NCBI RefSeq assembly: GCF_000152805.1
Contig: NZ_CH902578.1
Location: 2,379,074 to 2,443,073 of the forward strand
Length of the DNA: 64,000 nucleotides
Reading direction: 5' to 3'
DNA from: Maritimibacter alkaliphilus HTCC2654
GTDB lineage: Bacteria; Pseudomonadota; Alphaproteobacteria; Rhodobacterales; Rhodobacteraceae
The translations under genes were made by a program, and so were the position numbers. Positions 63,406-64,000 of this stretch are shown in pieces. A model generated the notes under the pieces. It was not told the origin of the DNA, did not search any database, and saw nothing but the letters and a program-made list of their open reading frames with translations. Within the stretch, counting starts at the first letter, position 1; each line of letters begins with the position of its first letter.

Positions 63406-64000
63406 CGGGACGCCTCGGATTGCAATAGGTCGGGTGAGGTGAGCGGGTGGCTGTCGATCACGCCGCCGGGCAAGAGCCCCGGAAACCGCGATTGCGACCA
63501 ACGCAGGAGTTGCAGCGCGGGCGCGCCCATCAGGAGCTTGGCGGCAGGCTGCGACCAGACGAGCTGATCCACCGCGTCGTTCGGGCGGTAGGGGCTGTCG
63601 GCGATGCCGTCGCCGTTCACGTCGAAGGCGACATGGTCGGACCAGTAGTTGCCGCGCCCGGCGTCGGACCATTCGAGCCAGCGGGTGCCCACGTATTTCA
63701 CCTGCGTCCGGTTCCCGACAAAGGCATTGCCGGACATCGCGTTGCCCTGACTGCCGGCGGTGAAATGCACGCCGATGCCGCAGCCCTGAAACCGGTTGGC
63801 GGTGAAGCTGTTGTTGTTCGAATTGTAGATGAACAGGCATTTCTCGCCGCCGTCGCGCACCTCGTTCCCCGACAGGTCGGCGCGGTTGGCGAAGTTCATG
63901 AAGAAGCCGTGGTTCGTGTCGCCGGTCGAAAGATTGCCGTGCACCGTGAGATGCGTGGAATACATGAAGGCGAAGCCCATGTCGTTGTCGCGGCTGACGT
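63402..64000 (-). CDS. nosD: NosD, periplasmic copper-assembly protein (C-terminal part)
   Basis: The frame is open to the right edge (about 199 residues seen), so the N-terminus is missing from the window. It has the right-handed parallel beta-helix repeats of NosD (NSFTANRFQGCGIGVHF, NAMSGNAFVGNRTQVKY) and the C-terminal SDAGRGNYWSDHVAFDVNGD and DAVDQLVW segments. NosD is the periplasmic part of the NosDFY complex. nosR and nosZ should lie upstream, beyond the window. Confidence 0.96.
   Translation of the reverse strand, partial: VSRDNDMGFAFMYSTHLTVHGNLSTGDTNHGFFMNFANRADLSGNEVRDGGEKCLFIYNSNNNSFTANRFQGCGIGVHFTAGSQGNAMSGNAFVGNRTQVKYVGTRWLEWSDAGRGNYWSDHVAFDVNGDGIADSPYRPNDAVDQLVWSQPAAKLLMGAPALQLLRWSQSRFPGLLPGGVIDSHPLTSPDLLQSEASR

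Overview
The window is high-GC (roughly 65% by eye), densely packed DNA that reads as the chromosome of a denitrifying alphaproteobacterium, most probably Rhodobacterales/Rhodobacteraceae. Pointers are the NnrR-type denitrification regulon with pseudoazurin, NnrS and NnrU, an alphaproteobacterial-type LexA box (direct repeat with 7-bp spacer) in front of dnaE2, a HWE-type histidine kinase, and an intergenic repeat that I remember from many Rhodobacteraceae genomes. I see no phage, transposase, integrase or CRISPR array.

Layout. 1-3.6 kb: NAD(P)-binding gene (cut by the left edge) and DUF4386 gene divergent from a LysR regulator, then an FAD monooxygenase and DoxX. 3.7-9.6 kb: a two-gene pair (membrane coiled-coil protein plus membrane-anchored ClpP-like protein), a YihY/BrkB protein, a HWE histidine kinase and a secreted transglutaminase-like protein. 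9.7-18 kb: dnaE2 with an SOS box and no C-terminal OB domain, then the operon gpmI-envC-ctpA-rppH-(secreted Cys protein). 18-24.7 kb: CPA2 antiporter, short SulP transporter, rlmH/rsfS with a small upstream ORF, MscS channel, GNAT. 24.8-34 kb: leuC-leuD and leuB, separated by an MFS transporter, a membrane protein/EEP pair and a second LysR plus NAD(P)-binding pair. 33.8-36 kb: ArsR-type regulator, NIPSNAP, EamA exporter, tRNA-Pro(CGG).

36.3-43.2 kb is a catabolic unit: taurine/nitrate-type ABC importer, DapA-fold lyase, semialdehyde-type dehydrogenase and ornithine-cyclodeaminase-family protein, with a divergent GntR/FadR-type regulator. 43.4-46.5 kb is a periplasmic redox operon: small Cys-rich protein, cytochrome c, multicopper oxidase, cytochrome c' and a second mono-heme cytochrome c. 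46.7-49.7 kb holds an AraC regulator, an NmrA-like protein and two small membrane proteins (DUF4345, DUF1772).

49.7-64 kb is a denitrification island: nnrS and pseudoazurin divergent from nnrR, a DUF1858 gene, norCBQD followed by two small membrane proteins and nnrU, then on the other strand nirV, nirK, nosX, nosL, nosY, nosF and nosD (cut by the right edge). Three 14-bp TTG-N8-CAA sites (before nnrR/pseudoazurin, norC and nirK) tie the island to NnrR/FNR-type control. Electrons would reach NirK through pseudoazurin; NorCB removes the NO; the nosDFYLX products mature and supply N2O reductase, whose structural gene nosZ must lie outside the window. norE and nitrate reductase genes are not in the window.
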